From Onthomonas sp964456525 (GTDB lineage Bacteria > Bacillota > Clostridia > Oscillospirales > Oscillospiraceae), in contig CAYWAP010000058.1 in NCBI GenBank assembly GCA_964456525.1, forward strand, positions 1 to 7,447: a stretch of 7,447 nucleotides of DNA. Reading direction: 5' to 3'. A program made the translations under genes and the position numbers. How positions within the stretch are numbered: position 1 is the stretch's first letter; each line of letters starts with the position of its first letter. Below the pieces are notes generated by a model that saw nothing but the letters and a program-made list of their open reading frames with translations, ran no database searches and was not told the origin of the DNA. Shown here one piece after another: positions 1 to 6,768 of the stretch.

Positions 1-32
1 GGCGCTGAGACGGAGACATAGAGGGGGATTCC

Positions 33-1172
33 ATGTTTGCATACTTAGATACGGCCGCCACAACGGCGGTCTGTCCGGAGGCGGTCAACGCGGCGGTTGC
101 CGCCATGCAGGAAGGGTATGGCAACCCTTCCGCCCAATATCCCATGGGCGCTGCCGCGGTAAAAAAGCTCGATGCGGACCGTCAGGTCATTGCCGGCGCG
201 CTGGGCTGTAAGAAAAGCGAGCTGTTCTTCACCTCCTGCGGCACGGAGAGCGACAACTGGGCGCTGCGCCTGGGGTGCTTTAAAAACCGCCGGGTGGGCA
301 ACCACATCATTACCACTGCCATTGAGCACGCCGCAGTGCTGGAAACCTGTAAAGATCTGGAACGGCAGGGGTGGCAGGTGACCTATTTGATGCCAGACGC
401 CCAGGGCCAAATCGGCCTGGAGGATCTGCGCCAGGCCCTTCGCCCGGAGACCGCGCTGGTTTCCATGATGCTGGTGAACAACGAGCTTGGCTCCGTCCTC
501 CCGGTGAAGGAGGCCTGCGCTGTGGTCAAACAGTATAACCGAAAGATCCTCTTTCATACAGACGCCGTTCAGGGATTCCTGAAGATTCCCTTCACGTCTG
601 CCTCCCTGGGCGTCGATTTGCTCAGCATCAGCGGCCACAAAGTCCACGCACCCAAGGGCGTTGGCGCCCTGTACATGCGCTCCGGTGTGGGCCTGCGGCC
701 CATGATCACCGGCGGCGCCCAGGAGGGCGGACTGCGCTCGGGCACAGAGGCCACCGGGCAAATTGCCGCTTTCGCCGCCGCAGTGGAGGCCGGGAAAGGG
801 TCCTTTCAGCGGGATTGTGCCCATATGGAGCAGCTGAAAGCCTATCTTTTAAAGCAGCTGGCCAGTACCATCCCCCAGATAGAGCGGGTTGGAAGGGGAA
901 GCGCCCCCCATATTTTGGCCCTCACACTTCCCGGCTATAAGGCTGAAGTGCTGGTTCGGGTCCTGGGGGACATGGGGGTGTGCGTCAGCGCAGGCTCCGC
1001 CTGCCACCGGGGGAAGCCCAGCCATGTTTACGCCGCCATGGGGCTGGACAAACCCAGACGGGAAGGGGTGTTCCGCGTCTCCTTCGACGGGGCAACCACG
1101 GTGGAAGAGGTGGACTTTTTCCTGGAATGCCTGAAAAAAGCGGCGCAGATGCTGTTTCCCAGCATGTCCTGA
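33..1172 (+). CDS. Cysteine desulfurase, NifS/IscS family
   Basis: This is a 379-residue PLP-dependent cysteine desulfurase. The family removes sulfur from L-cysteine, releasing alanine and leaving a cysteine persulfide used for Fe-S clusters or tRNA thiolation in the cytoplasm. The sequence has the full set of landmarks: TAATT near the N-terminus, GTESDN (70-75), PLP-stacking His99 in IEHAAVLE, VNNELGS (148-154), Asp177 and Gln180 in HTDAVQG, the Schiff-base Lys203 in SGHKVHAPKG, LRSGTEATGQ (234-243), and catalytic Cys324 in SAGSACHRGKPSHV. Length is normal for the family. The ATG is preceded by GAGGGGG (21-27) at good spacing. A TAG at 19-21 may end an upstream gene, which would make this the last gene of an operon. 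No scaffold protein (IscU/NifU) or ThiI is adjacent inside the window, so the sulfur acceptor cannot be told. I see no lesion. The family call is secure; the IscS versus NifS name is not. Confidence 0.95.
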   Translation: MFAYLDTAATTAVCPEAVNAAVAAMQEGYGNPSAQYPMGAAAVKKLDADRQVIAGALGCKKSELFFTSCGTESDNWALRLGCFKNRRVGNHIITTAIEHAAVLETCKDLERQGWQVTYLMPDAQGQIGLEDLRQALRPETALVSMMLVNNELGSVLPVKEACAVVKQYNRKILFHTDAVQGFLKIPFTSASLGVDLLSISGHKVHAPKGVGALYMRSGVGLRPMITGGAQEGGLRSGTEATGQIAAFAAAVEAGKGSFQRDCAHMEQLKAYLLKQLASTIPQIERVGRGSAPHILALTLPGYKAEVLVRVLGDMGVCVSAGSACHRGKPSHVYAAMGLDKPRREGVFRVSFDGATTVEEVDFFLECLKKAAQMLFPSMS

Positions 1173-1187
1173 AAGGAACCGGCGGTG

Positions 1188-1207
1188 CAGGGGGCGTTTC
1201 TCCCCTG
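1188..1207 (+). other. Hairpin downstream of the desulfurase gene
   Basis: CAGGGG and CCCCTG form a 6-bp stem with an 8-nt loop, 15 nt after the desulfurase stop. No T-run follows directly; the next one (1225-1230) lies inside the downstream promoter. It may help end the upstream transcript, but it is not a canonical intrinsic terminator. Confidence 0.3.
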
Positions 1208-1216
1208 GAAATGCGC

Positions 1217-1245
1217 TTGACAAATTTTTTGGCAAACGGTATCCT
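1217..1245 (+). promoter_or_regulatory. Sigma-70/SigA-type promoter for the PRD gene
   Basis: A perfect -35 TTGACA (1217-1222) is followed after 17 bp by TATCCT (1240-1245), a fair -10. Transcription would start near 1252, giving a leader of about 110 nt before the TTG start at 1363. This separates the PRD gene from the desulfurase transcript. Confidence 0.75.
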
Positions 1246-1257
1246 TAATCATGTCCA

Positions 1258-1284
1258 GAATTGTTTGTTGGTTCGGGCAAGATC
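1258..1284 (+). promoter_or_regulatory. Possible ribonucleic antiterminator (RAT-like) element in the leader
   Basis: The canonical RAT bound by BglG/LicT-type proteins has the layout GG-A-TTG-TTA-stem/loop-G-CAA-AA(or GA)-CC. Here GA-A-TTG (1258-1263) faces G-CAA-GA-TC (1277-1284): TTG pairs with CAA, the outer GA pairs with TC, and the A versus GA internal loop is kept, with GA as I recall it from the sacB RAT. The upper stem is weak (two G-U pairs and one G-C around a GTT loop), and the upper internal loop is TTTG rather than TTA. It lies just after the predicted transcription start. Downstream, GGGCAA (1275-1280) can pair instead with TTGTCC (1300-1305), and CCCCGG (1288-1293) with CCGGGG (1306-1311), but no good T-run follows. 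The call is tentative. Confidence 0.35.
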
Positions 1285-1362
1285 GGCCCCCGGCGGGCAT
1301 TGTCCCCGGGGCGCACAGGTTTTGCCTGTTTGTGTCCAGCTCCAGATAGGAGGGACGCTCTT

Positions 1363-2145
1363 TTGAACGTTGACACGATCCATTCGGAAGCGTTTATACG
1401 ATCCGCCAATGAGGGCGGTTCCTTTGAAGTTTTGTTGGAAGGCCAGGTCGTTTTCTCGTCCCAGACAGCCGATGCGTGCGACCATTTTATTCGCCTTTTT
1501 TCACAGTTCCCCCAGGGAACCTGGAGACTGGTGGAGAAAATCCGGCTTTGGGCGAAAGAAGTGCAGTCCCTCCATCTGACCTCAGAGGTCTTGCTCGCCC
1601 TTTTTGACACGTTGGAACATCCGGGGTCTGACGTTCTCCCTGAGGCGGATTTGCGCCGTTTTTACCCCCAGGAATACGCGGTGGCCCGCTTTCTGTGTGA
1701 CGCACTGGAAAAGGATTCCATCTGCACCCCGCAAGGGGCCACGCTGACGGTATTGACGGCAACCTTGGTGTGCAAGCAGTTGGAGGTGGAAGAGGGCGGC
1801 TTCTCCATGGCGATGATCACGGACACATTGCGCGCGGGCACAGAGGCCGTGGAAGCCGCAACCGGGGTTCCCCTGGATGGCGCAAAGTCCGCCGGGCAGC
1901 GGCTTCTGGTTCACCTTCGGTTTCTCTCCCTTCGGATTTTAAGGCGTGCCCCGGCCCGGCACGAGGTGGACATCCAGTGGTATCAGGAGTATGCCGAGCG
2001 GTACCCGGCGGTCTTCCAGTGTGTACATACGGCGGCGGCCCTGCTGGAAAAACGGTATGACTATCGTCTTGGCACGGATGAGCGCTTTTACCTGCTGATT
2101 CACCTGGTTCAGCTGTTCCAACTCCATGGGGAGGACGGCAGCTGA
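1363..2145 (+). CDS. PRD-domain protein, BglG/LicT-type antiterminator relative
   Basis: This is a 260-residue protein starting at TTG 1363, chosen because AGGAGGG (1348-1354) lies 8 nt upstream and homology begins there; the frame is open further upstream. The family binds RAT hairpins in mRNA leaders through an N-terminal CAT domain and is controlled by PTS phosphorylation of histidines in two PRDs. Residues 5-40 resemble a degenerate CAT domain, with EGQVVF where GKGIGF is usual. PRD1 (about 70-140) is recognisable from VLPEADLRRFYPQEYAVA. By my alignment its two expected histidines are Thr83 and Thr134. PRD2 (about 175-255) keeps both, His184 in LLVHLRF and His247 in FYLLIHLVQ. No PTS or sugar genes adjoin it in the window. 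It has its own promoter, a possible RAT-like leader and a terminator, so it is monocistronic. PRD membership is solid; RNA binding is uncertain. Confidence 0.85.
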   Translation: MNVDTIHSEAFIRSANEGGSFEVLLEGQVVFSSQTADACDHFIRLFSQFPQGTWRLVEKIRLWAKEVQSLHLTSEVLLALFDTLEHPGSDVLPEADLRRFYPQEYAVARFLCDALEKDSICTPQGATLTVLTATLVCKQLEVEEGGFSMAMITDTLRAGTEAVEAATGVPLDGAKSAGQRLLVHLRFLSLRILRRAPARHEVDIQWYQEYAERYPAVFQCVHTAAALLEKRYDYRLGTDERFYLLIHLVQLFQLHGEDGS

Positions 2146-2174
2146 CGAGAATACCGTCCGCCCTTGCATATCTT

Positions 2175-2210
2175 CCCGTTCTGCCAAAGGGGCAGGACGG
2201 GTTTTCCTTT
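2175..2210 (+). terminator. Intrinsic terminator of the PRD gene
   Basis: CCCGTTCTGCC (2175-2185) pairs with GGCAGGACGGG (2191-2201) in an 11-bp stem with one G-U pair and a 5-nt loop, followed by TTTTCCTTT. It lies 30 nt after the stop codon and ends the PRD transcript. Confidence 0.9.
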
Positions 2211-2259
2211 CTGTATCGTTGCATTTGTCAAAAAGCAACCTGTTTTGCCCACATTTCTC

Positions 2260-2288
2260 TTGTCACACAGGGGGAAATTGGATATAAT
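2260..2288 (+). promoter_or_regulatory. Sigma-70/SigA-type promoter for lipoprotein and DUF815 genes
   Basis: TTGTCA (2260-2265) and a perfect TATAAT (2283-2288) are separated by 17 bp. The predicted start near 2295 leaves a leader of about 60 nt before ATG 2358. Confidence 0.85.
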
Positions 2289-2357
2289 TTTAGAAAATGG
2301 CTGCTGTTTTTGCATTTCCGGCAGCACATGGAACAGGATACACAGGAGGGGCCCGAC

Positions 2358-2795
2358 ATGAATCGTTTGCGCAGAACGCTCTTTTCACTGCTGGCAGCGC
2401 TGCTGCTGGCAGTCTTTCTCATTGGCTGCATCGATTCCTCAGGGGACGGGAGCACCTCTTTTGTTGAGGTGTCCGCCGAGGAAGAAGAATGGCTGATCTA
2501 TCCCGGGTTTACAGACCGCATTTTGGACTGGGACAACCGGACGCTGACGCTCTCCAACGACGAGCAGAACACGGCCAACTTGATCTTTACCATTACAAAC
2601 GGCAACGGCGATGTGCTCTATACCAGCGATCCGATTGCCCCCGGCGAACAGGTGGAGTGGGACGCCGTCAGTTCCGGGCTGAGCAGCGGCTATCGGACGG
2701 TTACCATTACCACCACCGCCGTCACCGACGACGGGGAGGAGTTGAACTCCGTCACCCAGACCATTACGGTCCGAATCCCCAGCGCGGAGGACTGA
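2358..2795 (+). CDS. Small secreted lipoprotein of unknown function
   Basis: This encodes 145 residues. The start is ATG 2358, with AGGAGGG (2344-2350) upstream; an ATG 48 nt further upstream has no such site and would spoil the signal peptide. The N-terminus is a type II signal peptide: NRLRR, a hydrophobic stretch (about residues 8-22), then lipobox LIGC with Cys24 as the predicted lipidated residue. After an acidic, Ser-rich linker (EEEE around 40-43), the rest is rich in Thr, Val and Ile alternation (NLIFTITNGNGDVLYTSD, RTVTITTTAV, TQTITVRI), suggesting a small beta-sandwich. The 'PIAPGEQVEW...GYRTVTITT' pattern resembles Ig-like domains of other Firmicutes lipoproteins. It would be anchored on the outer face of the cytoplasmic membrane. 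The DUF815 ATPase follows 45 nt downstream, probably in the same transcript. Lipoprotein status is well supported; the role is unknown. Confidence 0.85.
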   Translation: MNRLRRTLFSLLAALLLAVFLIGCIDSSGDGSTSFVEVSAEEEEWLIYPGFTDRILDWDNRTLTLSNDEQNTANLIFTITNGNGDVLYTSDPIAPGEQVEWDAVSSGLSSGYRTVTITTTAVTDDGEELNSVTQTITVRIPSAED

Positions 2796-2812
2796 CGCCC
2801 CGGCTTGGGCGT
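2795..2812 (+). other. Small hairpin at the lipoprotein stop codon
   Basis: ACGCCC (2795-2800) and GGGCGT (2807-2812) form a perfect 6-bp stem with loop CGGCTT. No T-run follows, so it is not a canonical terminator. It covers the TTG at 2805 that could otherwise start the next gene, which favours ATG 2841. It could tune expression between the two genes. Confidence 0.4.
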
Positions 2813-2840
2813 GAATCACATAGAATCGAGGCATCCAGAC

Positions 2841-4046
2841 ATGGAACAGAATGTATTTGCGGAGCTTTGCAGCTTGACCGTCTACCGGAACCTTTTGGAA
2901 TTGGAGCCGCTTGTCCACTTGAAGGGGCTGCTGAAGGGGCTGGAGGAAGGCACCGACAGCTCCAACCTGGTCAGCGGCTATTCAGCCGTCTTTTACGCCC
3001 TGGCGGAGGAGGGCTATGACAGCCTGACCGACTATCTGAGCGATCATCTCCGTTACGACGAATCCCCTTACGGCGAAGCGTCCGCCCGGGGCAAGGCCAC
3101 CGACGCGCTGACCGCGGCTGCCCGCCACGATTTAAAGGTGCTGACCGATCTGGTGAGCCTGAGCTGTGCCGGTCTGAAGGAAAAAATGGCCCTTCGTCTG
3201 CCCCGGAACTGGCAGGGGACGGTGGACGGTCTGCCGGAGTGGAAGGGCGGAGGGGGCTTTTCCTTTGAGGAGCTGTCCCACTTCTATCAGGTCAACGGCT
3301 GTGGTGAATTTGCCCGATACAAGGCCTTCCTCTTCCAGAACGGCGCGCTGCACCCAGTTCCCAATCCCGACTTTCTGTCAACCGGGGACATGTGGGGCTA
3401 TGAGCGCCAGCGCCAGCAGGTGATTGAGAACACCCGGGCGCTGATGGCTGGCAGGAGCGTCAACAACGTGCTGCTGTACGGCAAGAGCGGCACGGGCAAG
3501 AGCGCCACCGTCAAGGCCATGCTGGGCATGGCCGAATTTGAGGGGCTGCGGCTGATCGAAGTCCCCAAGGACGATTTGATTGGCATTCCCAAATTGGTCC
3601 GGATGCTGGGCCACCGGCCCCAGAAGTTCATCCTCTTTATTGACGACCTGTCCTTTGACAAGGAGGATAAGACCTTCTCCTGCCTGAAGTCCATTTTGGA
3701 GGGGGGACTGGAGCCGCGCCCGGCGAACGTGGCCGTTTACTGCACCTCCAACCGCCGCCATCTGGTCCGTCAGAATTTTTCGGACCGCAGCGGAGATGAA
3801 ATTGACGCCAACGAAACCATCCAGGATAAGACCGCCCTGGCCGAGCGATTTGGCCTGCGAATCCTGTTCAGCGAGCTGACCAAGCCCCAGTTCCTCCAAA
3901 TGGCGGAGGATCTGACCCGGGCACAGGGGTTGGAGCTGGACCCTGCCATCATCCAACAGGAGGCTGTGAAGTGGGATATCCGCCATCCCAGCCGCAGTCC
4001 CCGCTCAGCGAAGCAGTTTATCGCCAGCCTGTTGGCGAAATACTAA
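2841..4046 (+). CDS. DUF815-type AAA+ ATPase
   Basis: This encodes 401 residues from ATG 2841, preferred because GAGG (2828-2831) lies 9 nt upstream; an in-frame TTG at 2805 has no ribosome binding site and lies in a hairpin. About 190 residues of helical N-terminal region precede the P-loop domain. Walker A is GKSGTGKS (214-221), Walker B FILFIDDLSF (263-272), and the sensor-1 TSN (302-304) sits in AVYCTSNRRHLV. A second conserved block, ALAERFGLRILFSEL, carries a candidate arginine finger. The C-terminal HPSRSPRSAKQF (382-393) fits a sensor-2 region. This arrangement matches the DUF815 (PF05673) family of uncharacterised cytoplasmic ATPases common in Clostridia; no substrate or partner is established to my knowledge. 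It follows the lipoprotein by 45 nt and is probably co-transcribed. No lesion is seen. Family call is strong, function unknown. Confidence 0.9.
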   Translation: MEQNVFAELCSLTVYRNLLELEPLVHLKGLLKGLEEGTDSSNLVSGYSAVFYALAEEGYDSLTDYLSDHLRYDESPYGEASARGKATDALTAAARHDLKVLTDLVSLSCAGLKEKMALRLPRNWQGTVDGLPEWKGGGGFSFEELSHFYQVNGCGEFARYKAFLFQNGALHPVPNPDFLSTGDMWGYERQRQQVIENTRALMAGRSVNNVLLYGKSGTGKSATVKAMLGMAEFEGLRLIEVPKDDLIGIPKLVRMLGHRPQKFILFIDDLSFDKEDKTFSCLKSILEGGLEPRPANVAVYCTSNRRHLVRQNFSDRSGDEIDANETIQDKTALAERFGLRILFSELTKPQFLQMAEDLTRAQGLELDPAIIQQEAVKWDIRHPSRSPRSAKQFIASLLAKY

Positions 4047-4050
4047 CAAG

Positions 4051-4155
4051 GTATCCGGGTCGGATACGGTATCCCTCCAAGGGGAAAAGCCATGGAAGGC
4101 TTTTCAACGGCGTGGGCTGGGTTCTGACCCAGGTGGAGAACGCTTTGCCGGATAC
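4051..4155. repeat. 105-bp inverted-repeat-rich element, possible structured RNA or palindromic repeat
   Basis: The element starts with GTATCCGG (4051-4058) and ends with its exact complement CCGGATAC (4148-4155). Inside are further GTATCC/GGATAC copies at 4062-4067 and 4069-4074. Local hairpins are GTATCCG/CGGATAC (4051-4057/4061-4067), GAAAAGCC/GGCTTTTC (4084-4091/4098-4105) and CTGGGT/ACCCAG (4117-4122/4127-4132). CTCCA (4075-4079) can pair with TGGAG (4134-4138), enclosing the last two hairpins in a branched fold. The GAAAAGCC hairpin ends in TTTT and might terminate the upstream transcript. I saw no clear target-site duplication at the edges. It lies entirely between the DUF815 stop and hemZ. 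It could be a dispersed palindromic repeat, an attenuator or a leader RNA; I do not recognise it as a known riboswitch. Confidence 0.6.
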
Positions 4156-4198
4156 ACGGCTACGAATTTGATAGATTAGATCACAAGGAACGCTTGCC

Positions 4199-5695
4199 AT
4201 GAAATTATATTTGAGCGGGCACCGGTATCAATATGCCATCGAGCAAATTTTGATGGTGCTCTTTCCCGGCGAGAAGCCGGAATACCCCCAGACTCCGCCC
4301 CTCCCGGAGGAGTCTGCCTGTTGGTCCACCCTGTCCATAGAAAAGGGGACGGCTGTTGCCCGGGCAACCATTCAGCGCCAGGGACAGGCCGCAGAGGGGC
4401 AGGCGTCCTGCGCCGCCCCCGACGGAGAAGACCGCCTGGTCACAGATCGAGTGTTACAGCGTATACTGAAACAGGCCTTTTACAAGGCCGCTGTGGTCCT
4501 TTTGGGGGAGGAGCCGCCGTGGGGCGCCCTGAGCGGCATTCGTCCGGCCAAGCTCATGAGCCGGGCGCTGGAGGCCGGTGAAGGGGAGGCGGCGGCTGTG
4601 CGCCAATTCCGCAGGGAGTATTTTGTCTCGGAGAGCCGGACCGCCCTGGCGCTGGACGCGGCCAAGGCCGGACTGGCGGCGAAACGCAGCTTGAAGCCGG
4701 ATGAATTGTCCCTGTATATTGGCATCCCCTTCTGCCCCACCCGCTGTGCCTACTGCTCCTTCGTCTCGGCGGATGTCAACCGCTCCATGAAGCTCATCCC
4801 CCCGTTTTTGGAAGCTCTGCACAGGGAGCTGGACGCCGTTGCCCCGATGCTGCGGGAGGCCGGCGCCCACGTTCGCACGATTTACATGGGCGGAGGAACC
4901 CCAACCACCCTGTCAGCCGAGCAGATGGACGCGCTGCTGACCCATGTGGAACGGGTGCTGGACTTGCGCCGTCTCAGCGAGTTCACGGTGGAGGCAGGGC
5001 GTCCGGACACCATTACCGCAGAAAAAATGGCCGTCCTGCGGGCGCACAACGTTGACCGGGTCTCCGTCAATCCCCAGTCCATGAAAGACGAGGTGCTCCG
5101 CGCCATGGGCCGGGCACACACGGCGGAGGACATTGTCCGGGCCTATCAGATTGTCCGGGACGCAGGAATTCCCGTTGTCAACATGGACCTGATCGCCGGG
5201 CTGCCCAAAGACACCGTCAGCGGATTTCGCTATACGCTGGATACCGTGTTGGAAATGAACCCGGAAAATGTCACCGTCCACACCCTTGCCCTGAAAAAGG
5301 GATCCCGCTTGAAGATGGAGGCCCAGGGGCTCCCCACCGGCGCCGAGACGTCGGCCATGCTGGATTACGCCTGGGAGAAGCTCCGGCAGGCTGGGCAAGT
5401 CCCCTATTATCTCTACCGGCAAAAGTACATGACCGGCGCGCTGGAGAACATCGGGTGGTGCAAACCCGGCACGGAGGGACTTTACAACATCTGCATTATG
5501 GAGGAACTGCACACGATTCTCGCCTTGGGGGCGGGGGGTTCCACCAAGCTGACAGATCCCGCCACCGGGAAAATTGTGCGAATTACCAACCCGAAATATC
5601 CCGCGGAGTATATCAATCGGATTGACGGGCTTTGCCAGGCCAAACGTCCCCTTGTGGCCTTTCAAAAGCAGCTGGCAGAGGCGGGACACACCTGA
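4199..5695 (+). CDS. hemZ: Coproporphyrinogen dehydrogenase-like radical SAM protein HemZ
   Basis: This encodes 498 residues, close to the length I recall for Bacillus subtilis HemZ (about 500). ATG 4199 has AAGGA (4185-4189) 9 nt upstream. An N-terminal HemZ-specific region (MKLYLSGHRYQYAIEQIL, then LSGIRPAKL at 111-119) precedes the radical-SAM core. CxxxCxxC is Cys179, Cys183 and Cys186 in GIPFCPTRCAYCSF, for a 4Fe-4S cluster and S-adenosylmethionine. YMGGGTPT (229-236), NPQSM (291-295) and DLIAGLP (330-336) are typical of the HemN/HemW/HemZ group, and the C-terminus has ENIGW and LGAGGSTKL. The N-terminal extension separates it from HemW. The assigned reaction is anaerobic oxidative decarboxylation of coproporphyrinogen III, but this activity is less firmly shown for HemZ than for HemN, and no other haem gene lies in the window. 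No clear promoter was found; the structured repeat element is immediately upstream. Confidence 0.92.
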   Translation: MKLYLSGHRYQYAIEQILMVLFPGEKPEYPQTPPLPEESACWSTLSIEKGTAVARATIQRQGQAAEGQASCAAPDGEDRLVTDRVLQRILKQAFYKAAVVLLGEEPPWGALSGIRPAKLMSRALEAGEGEAAAVRQFRREYFVSESRTALALDAAKAGLAAKRSLKPDELSLYIGIPFCPTRCAYCSFVSADVNRSMKLIPPFLEALHRELDAVAPMLREAGAHVRTIYMGGGTPTTLSAEQMDALLTHVERVLDLRRLSEFTVEAGRPDTITAEKMAVLRAHNVDRVSVNPQSMKDEVLRAMGRAHTAEDIVRAYQIVRDAGIPVVNMDLIAGLPKDTVSGFRYTLDTVLEMNPENVTVHTLALKKGSRLKMEAQGLPTGAETSAMLDYAWEKLRQAGQVPYYLYRQKYMTGALENIGWCKPGTEGLYNICIMEELHTILALGAGGSTKLTDPATGKIVRITNPKYPAEYINRIDGLCQAKRPLVAFQKQLAEAGHT

Positions 5696-5738
5696 TGCGC
5701 CTGACGGCCAGGCCGGAGAGCGAAATGTTGCAGGGATT

Positions 5739-5750
5739 TTTGCCGGCAAA
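5739..5750. repeat. 12-bp perfect palindrome between hemZ and the kinase
   Basis: TTTGCCGGCAAA is a perfect palindrome in the 126-bp gap between hemZ and the kinase gene. It could be an operator half-site pair or chance. I saw no convincing promoter or terminator in this gap, so read-through from hemZ is plausible. Confidence 0.3.
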
Positions 5751-5821
5751 TGCCATTCCCGCGGCGTATCCCGGAGGGCGCTTTTCATCTATCGTTTCCA
5801 AGTTTTAAGGAGGTGCTCCCC

Positions 5822-6760
5822 TTGGTATACCAGCTCAAAGAGATCAATGCCCGGGCAAGGGCCAATCCAAGGGCATTTCTAGCGGCGGCGGACGCGGACT
5901 TTCAAGGTGAAATCCAACACGCGGCAGATCGCATCATTGAGAACCGCAAGCAGAGCCCGGTGGTCCTGCTGGCCGGTCCCTCCGGCGCGGGCAAAACGAC
6001 TTCCTCCCTGAAAATCCGGGAAGAGCTCCTGCGCCGGGGTATCAAAACGCACACGATCTCCATGGACAATTATTTTCTGTCGGTCAGTCCTTTGACGACG
6101 CCCCGCACCCAGTCCGGCGATTACGACTTTGAATCTCCCCTGTGCCTGGATATGGAGCTGCTGAATGAGCACTTTTCCGCCCTGAACCGGGGCGAAGCCA
6201 TCCGGATTCCCAGATACGATTTCACACGCCACATGCGCGATACCAGCCGCTGTACCTTTTTGCAGCTGAAGCCGGACGAGATCGCTATCTTTGAGGGAAT
6301 CCACGCCCTGAACACGGAGATTTCCGGCAAACATCCGGAGGCTTTTAAGATATACCTCACCGTCCAGTCCAGCATTGCGGAGGGAAATCGGACCGTCTTT
6401 AAAAATACCTGGATTCGTCTGAGCCGGCGCAGCATCCGGGATATGAACTTCCGGGATACAGAGGTTTTGATCACCTTTGACATGTGGGAAAATATTCGCC
6501 GGGGGGAAAAATTGTATATCTCCCCCTTCAAAGGGGAGGCAAATCTGATTTTTGACGCCTTCCTGCCCTATGAGGTCAATGTTATGGTTCACTATGCTAA
6601 CCGTCTCTTCCACGCCATTCCGGAGAAAAATATCCGCCGGAAGGAAATGCTGGAAATGATCCGGGCCTTCGACCGATTTGAACCCATTGACCCCGCGCTG
6701 GTTGCCTCAGACAGCCTTTTGCGGGAGTTTATCGGCGGCGGCACCTATGACGCGCACTGA
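5822..6760 (+). CDS. Uridine kinase/phosphoribulokinase-family nucleoside kinase
   Basis: This encodes 312 residues from TTG 5822, chosen because AGGAGG (5808-5813) lies 8 nt upstream; an in-frame ATG at 5750 lacks such a site and would add about 24 residues of unlikely sequence. A short helical N-terminus (1-45) leads into the P-loop GPSGAGKT (52-59). Other family marks are ISMDNYF (79-85), YDFESPLCLD (101-110), the IPRYDF block (129-134), IFEGIHALN (156-164) and RLSRRSIRDMNFR (199-211). The family phosphorylates uridine/cytidine or related nucleosides using ATP or GTP in the cytoplasm. Many clostridial relatives carry an N-terminal TGS/threonyl-tRNA-synthetase-like region ahead of this domain; here it is absent and the upstream DNA does not encode it. 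Substrate is therefore uncertain. It may be co-transcribed with hemZ. Confidence 0.85.
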   Translation: MVYQLKEINARARANPRAFLAAADADFQGEIQHAADRIIENRKQSPVVLLAGPSGAGKTTSSLKIREELLRRGIKTHTISMDNYFLSVSPLTTPRTQSGDYDFESPLCLDMELLNEHFSALNRGEAIRIPRYDFTRHMRDTSRCTFLQLKPDEIAIFEGIHALNTEISGKHPEAFKIYLTVQSSIAEGNRTVFKNTWIRLSRRSIRDMNFRDTEVLITFDMWENIRRGEKLYISPFKGEANLIFDAFLPYEVNVMVHYANRLFHAIPEKNIRRKEMLEMIRAFDRFEPIDPALVASDSLLREFIGGGTYDAH

Positions 6761-6768
6761 TGAACCGC

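Noticed and set aside
1..32. Possible end of an upstream gene (TAG at 19-21)
   Set aside because: Only six codons are visible and another frame also has a stop there, so no gene can be supported.
45..824. 259-codon minus-strand open frame opposite the cysteine desulfurase
   Set aside because: It is a shadow of a strongly conserved plus-strand gene in GC-rich DNA and its translation resembles no family I know.
1261..1362. Upstream in-frame extension of the PRD gene
   Set aside because: It would cover the leader structures and has no ribosome binding site, whereas TTG 1363 has AGGAGGG at ideal spacing.
3378..3986. 202-codon minus-strand open frame opposite the DUF815 ATPase
   Set aside because: It is an antisense shadow across the Walker A/B region of the real gene.
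4021..4038. TCGCCA/TGGCGA hairpin at the end of the DUF815 gene as a terminator
   Set aside because: It lies inside the coding sequence before the stop codon and no T-run follows.
4913..5788. 291-codon minus-strand open frame opposite hemZ
   Set aside because: It is an antisense shadow; the plus strand carries all radical-SAM motifs and the antisense protein is low-complexity.
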